Positions 34,729-43,515 of a DNA stretch of 64,000 nucleotides are shown piece by piece (position 1 is the first letter of the stretch; each line of letters opens with the position of its first letter). The notes under the pieces were generated by a model that saw only the letters and a list, made by a program, of their open reading frames with translations, did no database searches and was not told where the DNA came from. The stretch comes from Brevibacillus fluminis (GTDB taxonomy: Bacteria; Bacillota; Bacilli; Brevibacillales; Brevibacillaceae), in assembly GCF_003710825.1 (NCBI RefSeq), contig NZ_RHHQ01000007.1, positions 186,001 through 250,000 on the forward strand, read 5' to 3'. A program made the translations under genes and the position numbers.

Positions 34729-36270
34729 ATGTACCAGAGTTACGACATCATCATCATCGGGACGGGAGCGGGCGGCGGAACATTGGCTTATGCCCTGAAG
34801 GACAGCGGTGCAAAGGTGCTTTTGGTCGAACGTGGTGACTATTTGCCGCGGGAGCCTGAAAACTGGGATACGCGGGCTGTTTTCGCTGAAAAACGCTATA
34901 AGCCGGAAGAGAAATGGTATGACGACAGTGGCCAACCGTTCGCGCCTGGCGTTCATTACGTAGTCGGCGGAAACACCAAAGTGTACGGGGCCGTCCTGCT
35001 CCGGCTGCGCGAGCAAGATTTTGAAGAAATCGTGCATGAAGGCGGCATTTCGCCAGCATGGCCTGTGTCCTATCAGGCTTTCGAACCTTACTACACAAAG
35101 GCGGAGGAGCTGTTTTTTGTGCATGGCAAGGTGGGGGAGGATCCGACTGAACCCCCACGTTCAAAGGCGTTTCCTTTTCCCGAGGTGCCCCACGAGCCGA
35201 CGATCGAGCAACTGGCTGCCAAGCTGCGCGATCAGGGGCTGCGACCGTTTTCCTTGCCAGTGGGCATCGATCTACGGGAAGGTGGCCGCTGCGTTCGCTG
35301 CAAGACGTGCGACGGTTTTCCGTGCAAGCTTGGGGCGAAAGCGGATGCGGAAGTGTGCGGCGTGGAAGCAGCGCTGCAATCTCCGCATGTGGAGCTAATG
35401 ACCCGTACATTTGCACAGCGTATTTTGACGGATCCGAGCGGTCGCCGTGCCGTCGCCGTGGAACTTGTGCGGGATGGCGAACGCTTTACAGTGCATGGGG
35501 GCACGATTGTGGTCGCTAGCGGCGCGGTCAACTCGGCTGCCTTGCTGTTGCGCTCGGACAGCACAGCGCATCCGGACGGGCTCGCCAATCAATCCGGCCT
35601 GGTCGGACGGAACTATATGGTGCACAATAGCACGTTTCTCATGGCCGTCCATCCTATTTGGCAAAATGCCACTTCCTTTCAAAAGACGCTGTCCGTCAAC
35701 GATTACTATTTTGGCAAAAACGATTTCCCGTATCCGATGGGCAATCTGCAAATGCTCGGGAAGCTGCAGGCAGACATGCTGAAGGCACAAAAACCTTTCG
35801 TGCCGAAGCCGATCCTTGGGCGTATTGCCGACCGTAGCGTAGATTTTTACCTCACGTCGGAAGACTTGCCTGATCCGGAAAACCGAGTGACGCTTGGGGC
35901 AAATGGACGCATTCAGATTCGGTGGAAGCCGAATAACCTTGTAGCACACCGGCAGCTTGTGCAAGAGACCAAACGAATGCTGCGGCGCGCCGGCTATCCG
36001 CTCATCCTGACGCAAAAGATGGGGATCGAAACAAACTCCCATATGTGCGGCACAGCGCGATTTGGCACAGACCCGGCGACATCGGTGCTCGATCCGTATT
36101 GCCAGGCGCACACGGTGCAAAATCTATACGTCGTTGACTCGTCGTTTTTCCCGTCCTCTGCGGCGGTCAATCCGGCGCTCACCATTGCGGCACAGGCGCT
36201 GCGGGTAGCGGATCATCTGATGCAAAAGAGTGAATTCACAAATGAAAAGATCGAATATTGCGAAACATAG
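34729..36270 (+). CDS. GMC-family FAD oxidoreductase
   Basis: A 513-residue flavoprotein with the FAD dinucleotide-binding motif (DIIIIGTGAGGGTLAYAL) at the N-terminus, the GGNTKVYGAVLLRLR segment and the GMC C-terminal block (NSHMCGTARFG, DSSFFPSSAAVNPALT). A Cys-rich insert with Cys188, 191, 194 and 199 (RCVRCKTCDGFPC) recurs in a bacterial sub-branch related to sugar dehydrogenases. It probably oxidises an alcohol or sugar hydroxyl. No signal peptide is present, so it acts in the cytoplasm. ATG follows GAAGAGGAGGTGCAGCA. First gene of the LacI-controlled operon. Confidence 0.88.
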   Translation: MYQSYDIIIIGTGAGGGTLAYALKDSGAKVLLVERGDYLPREPENWDTRAVFAEKRYKPEEKWYDDSGQPFAPGVHYVVGGNTKVYGAVLLRLREQDFEEIVHEGGISPAWPVSYQAFEPYYTKAEELFFVHGKVGEDPTEPPRSKAFPFPEVPHEPTIEQLAAKLRDQGLRPFSLPVGIDLREGGRCVRCKTCDGFPCKLGAKADAEVCGVEAALQSPHVELMTRTFAQRILTDPSGRRAVAVELVRDGERFTVHGGTIVVASGAVNSAALLLRSDSTAHPDGLANQSGLVGRNYMVHNSTFLMAVHPIWQNATSFQKTLSVNDYYFGKNDFPYPMGNLQMLGKLQADMLKAQKPFVPKPILGRIADRSVDFYLTSEDLPDPENRVTLGANGRIQIRWKPNNLVAHRQLVQETKRMLRRAGYPLILTQKMGIETNSHMCGTARFGTDPATSVLDPYCQAHTVQNLYVVDSSFFPSSAAVNPALTIAAQALRVADHLMQKSEFTNEKIEYCET

Positions 36271-36330
36271 TGGGCCCCTTCGGCTGTTTTTGGCTAAAGT
36301 GGCTCACAACAAAGGAGAGGAGCTGCACAT

Positions 36331-38130
36331 ATGAAACTGACAGGCGGACAAATCATTGCCAAAGCGCTCAAAAACTACGGGATTCCATACGTAGCGGGAA
36401 TTCCTGGACACGGCTGCTGGACACTGCTCGACGCATTTTTGGAGGAAGGCTGCGAAATCCCGTTTATTCAAGTCATGCATGAGCAAAGCGCGGTTCATCT
36501 AGCGGACGGCTATTACCGCGCATCCGGAAAGCCGATGGCGGCGGTGACCTCGGTAGGGCCGGGGGCGGCCAACACGATCATCGGCTTGGGTACGGCCTAC
36601 GCCGATTCCACCTCCGTGATCTTGTTTACCGGCGCACCGGCGACGCACATGCGCGGTCACGGCGTCATGCAGGAGTTGGACCGTTTTCATTCCAACGATT
36701 TTCCCCGCGTTACCGAAGGCGTGACCAAGCGGCATTGGGAAGCCAATCGCGTCGAGGAACTGCCCTTTATCATGCATCGCGCGTTCAATGCGATGCTGAC
36801 GGGACGGCGCGGCCCGGTACATGTAGAAGTGCCGATGGATGTGCAGGCGGAAGCGATTGAGGTGCAGATTCATGATCTGGAGCGGCGTATGCCAATCGGG
36901 ACGATGCGGGCGGACGTTGCCGCGATTTCGGCAGCGGCGCAATTGCTACGCAAAGCAGCACGACCGGTCATCGTAGCGGGTGGCGGCGCGATTACGGCGG
37001 AGGCATGGAATGAGCTGCGCCAGCTGGCTGAGGCTGTCGGCGCGGCTGTCGTGACGACCTGGAATGGAAAAGGCGCATTTCCGGAAGATCATCGTCTGTT
37101 CGCCGGTTCGGTTGGACAAACGGGCACAACCAGCGGTAATGCCCTGGCTGCGAATGCTGATGTCGTCCTGTCTGTCGGCTGCCGCTTTACCGACTGGTCG
37201 GCCTCGAGCTACCGCAAAGGCACGAGCTTCTCGTTCCCGCCGGCCAAGCTGATTCACATCGATATCGACCCGCAGGAAATCGGCAAAAACTATCCGACCG
37301 AAGTCGGGATCGTGGCGGATGCCAAGCTTGCCCTGCAAGATTTACTGCAAGCGTTCACCACGGCTGATATCGAGGCAATGGCAGCCACTCGCGCGGACTA
37401 TTACCAAGAGATTGAGCGGCAGAAGCAGGAATGGGAGCGAATCATTTCGGCGCGCCGCGAAAGCAACGAATCCCCAATGACCTCCCAGCGTCCGCTCGCC
37501 GAGCTGCGCAAAGTGCTGCCGCGCGACGGCATCGTGGTCGTTGGTTCGGGTAACACGCAAGGAGCTGTCAAACAGTCTTTTCCAGTCTATGAACCGCGTA
37601 CTTATCTCACTTCCGGCAGCTTCTCATCCATGGGCTGGGCTGTGCCGGCCTCGCTCGGCGCCAAACTGGCCCAACCAGAGCGGAAGGTAGTCTGCATCGT
37701 CGGTGACGGCGATTTCATGCAATCGCTTCCGGAGATTGCGGTAGCCGTCATGCACAACATTCCGGTTGTCTTCCTCGTGCAAAACAACATGGGATATATG
37801 TCCATAAGGGGAGGACAACGCAAAATCATGGGCCGCCACATCGGGTCGGAATTCAACCTGAAAAACGGTGAGCCGTATACGCCTCATTTTGCGGAAGTCG
37901 CACGCCATTTCGGGTTGAAAGCGTGGCGGGCTGAAACGCCGGAGCAGGTGGCCGACGCGCTTAAGGAAGCGCTGGAGACCGAAGGACCGACACTTGTCGA
38001 GGCGATGACGTCCCGCGATGCGGCGGGCCCATTCGTCCCAGGCTGGTGGGATTTCCCGGTGCCCGCTTACATTCAGGACGAGCGGCAGGACGAGTATCAA
38101 GAAGGCCGAGAGCTGGAGCAGCATCTGTAG
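36331..38130 (+). CDS. Thiamine-diphosphate-dependent enzyme (acetolactate-synthase-like)
   Basis: The 599-residue protein has the three ThDP-enzyme domains. The N-terminal Pyr domain carries the catalytic Glu in VMHEQSAVHLADGYYRASG, the middle domain binds a nucleotide or FAD-like ligand, and the C-terminal PP domain has the GDG...NN motif (VGDGDFMQSLPEIAVAV, VQNNMGY). It belongs to the acetolactate synthase/glyoxylate carboligase/benzoylformate decarboxylase group. The operon position suggests it decarboxylates or ligates an oxo-acid formed by the oxidoreductases. ATG follows AAAGGAGAGGAGCTGCACAT. Substrate unknown. Confidence 0.88.
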   Translation: MKLTGGQIIAKALKNYGIPYVAGIPGHGCWTLLDAFLEEGCEIPFIQVMHEQSAVHLADGYYRASGKPMAAVTSVGPGAANTIIGLGTAYADSTSVILFTGAPATHMRGHGVMQELDRFHSNDFPRVTEGVTKRHWEANRVEELPFIMHRAFNAMLTGRRGPVHVEVPMDVQAEAIEVQIHDLERRMPIGTMRADVAAISAAAQLLRKAARPVIVAGGGAITAEAWNELRQLAEAVGAAVVTTWNGKGAFPEDHRLFAGSVGQTGTTSGNALAANADVVLSVGCRFTDWSASSYRKGTSFSFPPAKLIHIDIDPQEIGKNYPTEVGIVADAKLALQDLLQAFTTADIEAMAATRADYYQEIERQKQEWERIISARRESNESPMTSQRPLAELRKVLPRDGIVVVGSGNTQGAVKQSFPVYEPRTYLTSGSFSSMGWAVPASLGAKLAQPERKVVCIVGDGDFMQSLPEIAVAVMHNIPVVFLVQNNMGYMSIRGGQRKIMGRHIGSEFNLKNGEPYTPHFAEVARHFGLKAWRAETPEQVADALKEALETEGPTLVEAMTSRDAAGPFVPGWWDFPVPAYIQDERQDEYQEGRELEQHL

Positions 38131-38170
38131 GCAAGCATTCGAACAACTCGGATAAGACGGAGGGAATACC

Positions 38171-39472
38171 ATGAACAACGAAACAGTGCTGCAGCGAGCC
38201 ACCTATCTGAAACGCGCTGAGCAAGGTCCCGAATCGGCCAGCCCTGAATTACGGCAAACGGTAGCGGAAATTCTCGCTGCTATTAGAAACAACGGCCAGG
38301 AAGCCGTGCGTGTGTATTCACAAAAATTCGATAGCTGGAATCCGGATACGTTCCGGGTCGATCAGGAGACAATCGAACGGGCGACGCGTGAGATCGACCC
38401 TGGGTTGCGGGCGAGCATCGATTTTTCGCGGGCGCAGGTGCACGGATTCGCCATGCATCAACGCGGTACTTTGCGCGAATTGGAAGTGGAAACGCTCCCG
38501 GGCGTCATATTGGGGCACAAGCTGGTGCCAGTGAATGCAGTCGGATGTTATGTGCCCGGCGGTCGGTACCCGCTGATCGCTTCTGCCATCATGACGATTG
38601 CGACAGCGAAGGCAGCAGGAGTACCACGCGTCATCGCATGCGCACCACCAATGAAAGGCGGCGGAATCCATCCGGCTCAGCTGTACGCGATGGCTGCAGC
38701 TGGTGCGGATGAAATCTACTGCCTCGGCGGCGTCCAGGCGCTCGCGGCGATGGCGTATGGCGTGGAAACGATCAAGCCGGTCGACATGGTCGTCGGCGCA
38801 GGCAATGCGTTCGTTGCCGAGGCAAAGCGCCAATTGTTTGGCCATGTAGGCATCGATCTCTTGGCCGGCCCGTCCGAGGTGCTGGTGATCGCTGACGATA
38901 GCGCCGAACCCAAGCTGGTGGCGGCTGATCTGCTGGCACAGGCGGAGCACGGCCCCACTTCACAGGTTATTCTCGTGACAGATTCCACCGCGTTTGCCGA
39001 ACGCGTTATCGCTGAGGTGGAGCAATGGCTGCAATCGGATTGGCCGACGGCACAGGTCGCCGCACAGGCTTGGCGAAATCGAGCGGAAGTAATCGTCGGG
39101 GCTGATCGGGAAAGCGTGCTGCGCATCGCGGATGAAATCGCCTCCGAGCATGTTGAGGTGCAGACGCATGACGATAACTGGTTTTTTGAGCGGTTGACCA
39201 ATTACGGCTCGCTGTTTCTTGGAAAACGCTCGACTGTCGCATATGGCGATAAGGCGATCGGGACCAATCACGTGCTGCCGACCGATCGTGCGGCCCGCTA
39301 CACTGGCGGACTATTTGTCGGCAAATTCCTCAAAACGCTGACATACCAGCGGGTTTTGGCAAAAGGGACTGAAACGGTCGCCCCCCACGTCGCCGCGATT
39401 TGCGATGCGGAAATGATGGAAGGTCATGCCATTACGGCGCGGATGAGGCTTGAACGCGAAACAGGCGAGTAG
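38171..39472 (+). CDS. Histidinol-dehydrogenase-like enzyme in a catabolic operon
   Basis: A 433-residue HisD-family protein with the family's metal and catalytic residues: LLAQAEHG (Gln and His ligands), IASEHVE (Glu-His pair), YGDKAIGTNHVLPT (Asp ligand region) and a C-terminal EGHAI His. HisD enzymes carry out two NAD-linked steps from alcohol to acid. No histidine genes are nearby, and HisD paralogues such as HpsN (dihydroxypropanesulfonate dehydrogenase) are known to act on other alcohols. I infer oxidation of a primary alcohol in the pathway, not histidine synthesis. ATG follows CGGAGGGAATACC. Confidence 0.85.
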   Translation: MNNETVLQRATYLKRAEQGPESASPELRQTVAEILAAIRNNGQEAVRVYSQKFDSWNPDTFRVDQETIERATREIDPGLRASIDFSRAQVHGFAMHQRGTLRELEVETLPGVILGHKLVPVNAVGCYVPGGRYPLIASAIMTIATAKAAGVPRVIACAPPMKGGGIHPAQLYAMAAAGADEIYCLGGVQALAAMAYGVETIKPVDMVVGAGNAFVAEAKRQLFGHVGIDLLAGPSEVLVIADDSAEPKLVAADLLAQAEHGPTSQVILVTDSTAFAERVIAEVEQWLQSDWPTAQVAAQAWRNRAEVIVGADRESVLRIADEIASEHVEVQTHDDNWFFERLTNYGSLFLGKRSTVAYGDKAIGTNHVLPTDRAARYTGGLFVGKFLKTLTYQRVLAKGTETVAPHVAAICDAEMMEGHAITARMRLERETGE

Positions 39473-39574
39473 AAGCCTACCAATTATACATTGATCTGAT
39501 CAACGTGCGGACGATGCGGACAGCGGCAAACGTACTGTTCCGCATCCCACGCATGTTACACAGGAGGAATTACC

Positions 39575-40207
39575 ATGAAAAAAGCACTGATCCTGCACGG
39601 AGGATGGGCATGGCACTATCCGAAAGAAACCGCAGAATTCGCCAGCACCCATCTGTTGGATGATTACGAGGTGGAAGTTTTTACTGATTTGGGCGTGCTC
39701 GAATCCAATCGACTGCATGAATTCGATGTGATCGTACCGATTTGGACGCAAGGGGACTTGAGCGTCTTCCAGGAGCAATCGTTGCTGAAGGCGGTCGAGC
39801 GGGGCGTAGGGCTTGCCTGCTGGCACGGGATCGCGGACGCGTTCAACGCAAGCCATCCGTTCAAGCTGCTCCTCGGCGGACAATTCATCGCACACCCTGG
39901 CGATTTCATCGAATATGAAGTAAGCTTTCCGAAACAGGACCCGCTCACAGCTGGGCTCGCTCCGTTCAAAGTGTTTTCAGAGCAGTACTACATGCACACT
40001 GATCCGGGCAATGATGTGATCGCGACGACTGCGGTGGACGGCGACAGCTTCACTTGGCTCAAAGGCGTGACGATGCCGGTCGCTTGGAAGCGCCACTGGG
40101 GAGAGGGCCGTGTCTTTTACCATTCGTTGGGACATACACCGCAGGAGCTGGAAAAGCCGGAGGTTCTGGAGCTGACGCGTCGGGGGATTCGCTGGGCAAC
40201 ACGGTAA
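39575..40207 (+). CDS. ThuA-like domain protein
   Basis: A 210-residue protein of the ThuA/glutamine-amidotransferase-like fold. Diagnostic segments are ALILHGGWAWHYP at the N-terminus, GLACWHGIADAF, and the C-terminal WKRHWGEGRVFYHSLGH. ThuA domains occur in trehalose/sucrose 3-keto-sugar catabolism and related carbohydrate loci, and their reaction is generally unclear. ATG follows ACAGGAGGAATTACC. Located between the HisD-like and permease genes in the same orientation. Confidence 0.85.
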   Translation: MKKALILHGGWAWHYPKETAEFASTHLLDDYEVEVFTDLGVLESNRLHEFDVIVPIWTQGDLSVFQEQSLLKAVERGVGLACWHGIADAFNASHPFKLLLGGQFIAHPGDFIEYEVSFPKQDPLTAGLAPFKVFSEQYYMHTDPGNDVIATTAVDGDSFTWLKGVTMPVAWKRHWGEGRVFYHSLGHTPQELEKPEVLELTRRGIRWATR

Positions 40208-40283
40208 GGCACGTTCAAAAAGATTGGCGTAGCCCGCTTTCTTTTCAAATTTACTGTACCAAAGTTGCAGGGGAGGCTTTCTC

Positions 40284-41795
40284 ATGAAAACAGAACAGCA
40301 TAAGACGTTGGCGAGCGGGGTTCTCGGAGTCCCTCAACTCATTTTCCTAGTCATTTCCGCAGTGGGCCCGATCACAACATTATTCGGCAATCTCATCTTG
40401 ATTTTGCAATTTGGCAATGGGGTCGGCGAACCCGGCATTTACTTGCTGGCGATGGTCGTCTGGCTGCTCTTTTCCGTGGGTTTCACCGCGATGGCACGTC
40501 ACATCCGCAATACCGGCGCTTTTTACGCCTATATATCGCAAGGGATCGGCAGACCGCTAGGCGTAAGCGCTTCCTACTTGTCGCTTTTGTCGTATATCAC
40601 CATTCAAGTCGCCCTGTACGGGCTGTTCGGCTATGCTGCGCATGTCTTTTTCGCCGCTAGCACTGATGTTCAACTTGCTTGGTGGCTGTACGCACTAATT
40701 GCTTGGGCCTTCGTTTCGTTTTTCGGATACCGCAGCATCGAGATCGGTTCGAAAATTTTGGGTATTTTGATGCTGGGGGAAGTGGCGATCATGGTGCTGC
40801 TCAGCATCGCGTCGTTGCTGGATCCGTCGCCTGAAGGCTACACGGCGGCTTCCTTTCAGCCGAATGTCGTGTTCAGCGGTACGGTTGGCATCGCGCTCTT
40901 GTTTGCGTTCGGATCCTTCGTCGGGTTCGAGGCGACCGCCGTATTCAGCGAGGAAGCCAAAAATCCGCGGCGCACGGTGCCCATTGCGACCTATTGGTCT
41001 GTCATTATCATTGGGATTTTGAATGCCGTAGCGGCATACGCCATAATCGTCGGTTGGGGCGAAACAGGCATCATCGCCAAATTGAATCACGTGTTCAGCC
41101 AAAATGGCGACCCCGGTACGGTCGTAAACGAGCTTGCCACCCGAGTTCTCGGCGGATGGGCCGTTTTGGCGATGCAACTGCTTTTGGTCACAAGCGCTTT
41201 CGCTGCATTGCTTGCTATCCAAAACATGATCACGCGTTACTATTTTGCCTGCGGGCGCACGGGCATTTTGCCTGCAAAGCTCGGACTTGTTCATCACCGC
41301 TTCCGTTCTCCTCACGTGGCAAGCATCGTCCAGTCGGCTACGGCGCTGTTTTTTCTGATGATTGCAGCCAGCATGGGGGCTGACCCGTTTGTACACTTAT
41401 ACGGGTGGTTTGGCGCAATCGGTACGTTGGCGCTGCTGATTTTGTACAGCTTGACTGCGATTGCGGTGATCAGCTATTTCGCCCGCACAGGTGCCGATAC
41501 GCGACTTTGGCATACCAAAATCGCTCCGGGCCTGGCCGCGATCTGTTTGAGCGGAACGACCATTTACGCCATTCTGAATTTCAGCCTGTTTGTAGGAGAA
41601 GGACAGACGGCGCTGTCGTTCGCTATCTTTAGCATCATCGGTGCGATCACAATCGCGGGCATCGCAGTGGGTTTACGGCTCAAAAAGCATAGACCCCGTG
41701 CTTACCAAGCGATCGGCGTGACGATTGCGGTTGCCAATCAGGAGCAAGCAGCAGCGGCAGAAGGGGCGCCAGCAAGAAAACGGGAAGGGGCGTAA
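40284..41795 (+). CDS. APC-superfamily amino acid/amine permease
   Basis: A 503-residue protein with about twelve membrane helices and APC family features (GVPQLIFLVISAVGPITTLF, FGSFVGFEATAVFSEEAKNPRRTVP). The C-terminus is hydrophilic and Ala-rich. It would import an amino acid, amine or related organic acid. ATG follows GGGGAGGCTTTCTC. Last gene of the first unit of the regulon; its presence beside a sugar-type ABC importer hints that substrate or by-product contains nitrogen, which is inference. Confidence 0.87.
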   Translation: MKTEQHKTLASGVLGVPQLIFLVISAVGPITTLFGNLILILQFGNGVGEPGIYLLAMVVWLLFSVGFTAMARHIRNTGAFYAYISQGIGRPLGVSASYLSLLSYITIQVALYGLFGYAAHVFFAASTDVQLAWWLYALIAWAFVSFFGYRSIEIGSKILGILMLGEVAIMVLLSIASLLDPSPEGYTAASFQPNVVFSGTVGIALLFAFGSFVGFEATAVFSEEAKNPRRTVPIATYWSVIIIGILNAVAAYAIIVGWGETGIIAKLNHVFSQNGDPGTVVNELATRVLGGWAVLAMQLLLVTSAFAALLAIQNMITRYYFACGRTGILPAKLGLVHHRFRSPHVASIVQSATALFFLMIAASMGADPFVHLYGWFGAIGTLALLILYSLTAIAVISYFARTGADTRLWHTKIAPGLAAICLSGTTIYAILNFSLFVGEGQTALSFAIFSIIGAITIAGIAVGLRLKKHRPRAYQAIGVTIAVANQEQAAAAEGAPARKREGA

Positions 41796-41877
41796 GCGGC
41801 CCTTTTTCCGTATGGCAATCGTGTTGTTTCGGACGAAATAAAAATTCAAACTACTTTAAATTATCTTTTTATTGTCG

Positions 41878-41928
41878 TTTACGAAACGGTAGATTCGTGA
41901 TACATTATAGGCAAGTTAACCGGTTAAC
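41878..41928 (+). promoter_or_regulatory. Promoter and operator of the ABC importer operon
   Basis: TTTACG (41878-41883) and TACATT (41901-41906) are 17 bp apart. GTTAACCGGTTAAC at 41915-41928, identical to the site at 34549, lies at the expected transcription start. Same regulator inferred. The ATP-binding gene begins 55 bp further on. Confidence 0.78.
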
Positions 41929-41982
41929 AAAACCAAGGAGGCAGCAGCTTACACGAATTATCTTCGAAAGCAGGTGAAACCG

Positions 41983-43515
41983 ATGTCAATCCTTCAGATT
42001 CGCGGCGTTTCCATCTCGTTCCCCGGTGTAAAGGCGCTGCGCGATGTGACCTTTGACATTGCACGAGGGCAGGTCGTCGCCCTTTGCGGCGAAAACGGCG
42101 CGGGCAAGTCCACGCTGGGGAAGATCATCGCTGGCGTCAACCCGTACGGCTCGTTTTCGGGCAGCATCTTGTATGGAGGCGAAGAGCTAACACTCTCATC
42201 CACACTCGATGCGGAAAAAATCGGGATCGCGATCGTACATCAGGAACTGAATCTGTTCAACGAAATGACCGTGGCTGAAAACATTTTCCTCAGCCGTATG
42301 CCGAGCAAAAGCGGAATCATCGACTTTGAGGCACTGTACGAACAAACTGGCAATCTGCTCGATGAGCTGGGTATTCCGATCAATCCGAGGGACAGGATCA
42401 AAGACTTGCCGGTCTCGAAACGGCAAATGGTCGAGATCGCCAAGGCGGTCGCGAAAAAACCGAAGGTGCTGATCTTTGACGAAGCGACCAGCTCGCTGTC
42501 CAACCATGAGGTCGCTCTCCTTTATCAAATCATCGAGCGATTGAAGCAGCAAGGCACGACGATGATATACGTGTCGCACAAATTGAACGAAATTTTTGAC
42601 ATTTGTGATGCGGTGGTTGTACTGAAGGATGGCTGCTACGTACGATCAGCGCTTGTTCGGGATACGACCCGAGACGACATCATTCGTTGGACGGTAGGGC
42701 GCGAGTTGAGCGATTTGTATCCTCCCCGGCGGAAGAGCGGCCAGTCGGGTGAAGAATGGCTGCGGCTCGAAGAATGGTCGGTCCACGATCCGGTAAGCCC
42801 TGCGAAAAGGCTGGTAGACCGCGTCTCGCTGCACGTGAAGACGGGAGAAATCCTCGGAATTTATGGGCTTGTCGGGGCAGGAAGGTCGGAGCTGGTCGAT
42901 TCGATCTTTGAAGGGCAGGAAGGGAAGGCGACGGGAAGGATGTATGTGCGGAACCAACCATTCGTGGTCAAAAATCCGGCGCATGCTATTTCCAGCGGGA
43001 TCGCACTCGTGACGGAAGATCGCAAAAAAACGGGGCTCGTGCTCGGGTTGTCTGTGGAAGAAAATTTGACTCTCGCATCGCTGCGTTCGGTCGCAAACAC
43101 GCTTGGCGTCATCGATCAGGAAAAAGCCGCTTTTGATGTGCAGCGGATGGTGCAGAAGCTAAGCGTGAAGGTGCCACATGTCAAACAGCTCGTCAAGCAT
43201 TTGTCTGGAGGAAATCAGCAGAAGGTTGTCGTCGGCAAATGGCTGCTTACACAGCCGCAGCTGTTGATTTTGGACGAACCGACAAGAGGCATCGATGTCG
43301 GGGCAAAAGCGGAAATTTACAAGATGATACGGAACTTGGCGGATGAGGGGATGGCGATCATCATGGTTTCTTCCGAACTACCAGAAGTGCTCGGGGTGAG
43401 CGACCGCATCCTCGTCATGAAGGACGGGAGAATTGCGGCAGAAATGCTTCAGGAGCAAGCAGATGAGGAAGTGTTAGTACGATACGCGCTTGGAGGTGCA
43501 CAGCATGTTTCCTAA
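41983..43515 (+). CDS. Sugar ABC importer ATP-binding protein (XylG/RbsA-like)
   Basis: A 510-residue protein with two tandem ABC domains. The first has Walker A CGENGAGKST and an ABC-signature region (PVSKRQMVEIAKA); the second has LSGGNQQKVVVGKWL and Walker B LLILDEPTRGIDVG. Such double ATPases serve ribose, xylose and galactose-type CUT2 importers. The PYGSFSGSILYGGEEL insertion resembles XylG/MmsA. ATG at 41983 follows AGCAGGTGAAACCG. It overlaps the permease gene by 11 bases. Confidence 0.9.
   Translation: MSILQIRGVSISFPGVKALRDVTFDIARGQVVALCGENGAGKSTLGKIIAGVNPYGSFSGSILYGGEELTLSSTLDAEKIGIAIVHQELNLFNEMTVAENIFLSRMPSKSGIIDFEALYEQTGNLLDELGIPINPRDRIKDLPVSKRQMVEIAKAVAKKPKVLIFDEATSSLSNHEVALLYQIIERLKQQGTTMIYVSHKLNEIFDICDAVVVLKDGCYVRSALVRDTTRDDIIRWTVGRELSDLYPPRRKSGQSGEEWLRLEEWSVHDPVSPAKRLVDRVSLHVKTGEILGIYGLVGAGRSELVDSIFEGQEGKATGRMYVRNQPFVVKNPAHAISSGIALVTEDRKKTGLVLGLSVEENLTLASLRSVANTLGVIDQEKAAFDVQRMVQKLSVKVPHVKQLVKHLSGGNQQKVVVGKWLLTQPQLLILDEPTRGIDVGAKAEIYKMIRNLADEGMAIIMVSSELPEVLGVSDRILVMKDGRIAAEMLQEQADEEVLVRYALGGAQHVS

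Noticed and set aside
36331..38130. ThDP enzyme as sulfoacetaldehyde acetyltransferase (Xsc) or IolD
   Set aside because: Local sequence around the catalytic Glu differs from Xsc as I recall it, and no inositol or sulfonate partner genes are present; kept as a general acetolactate-synthase-like enzyme.
38171..39472. True histidinol dehydrogenase of histidine synthesis
   Set aside because: No his genes nearby and the operon is tied to a sugar-type importer; family kept, function changed to HisD-like.
40695..41396. Antisense open frame within the APC permease gene
   Set aside because: Translation lacks hydrophobic pattern or motifs and mirrors the strongly supported plus-strand permease.
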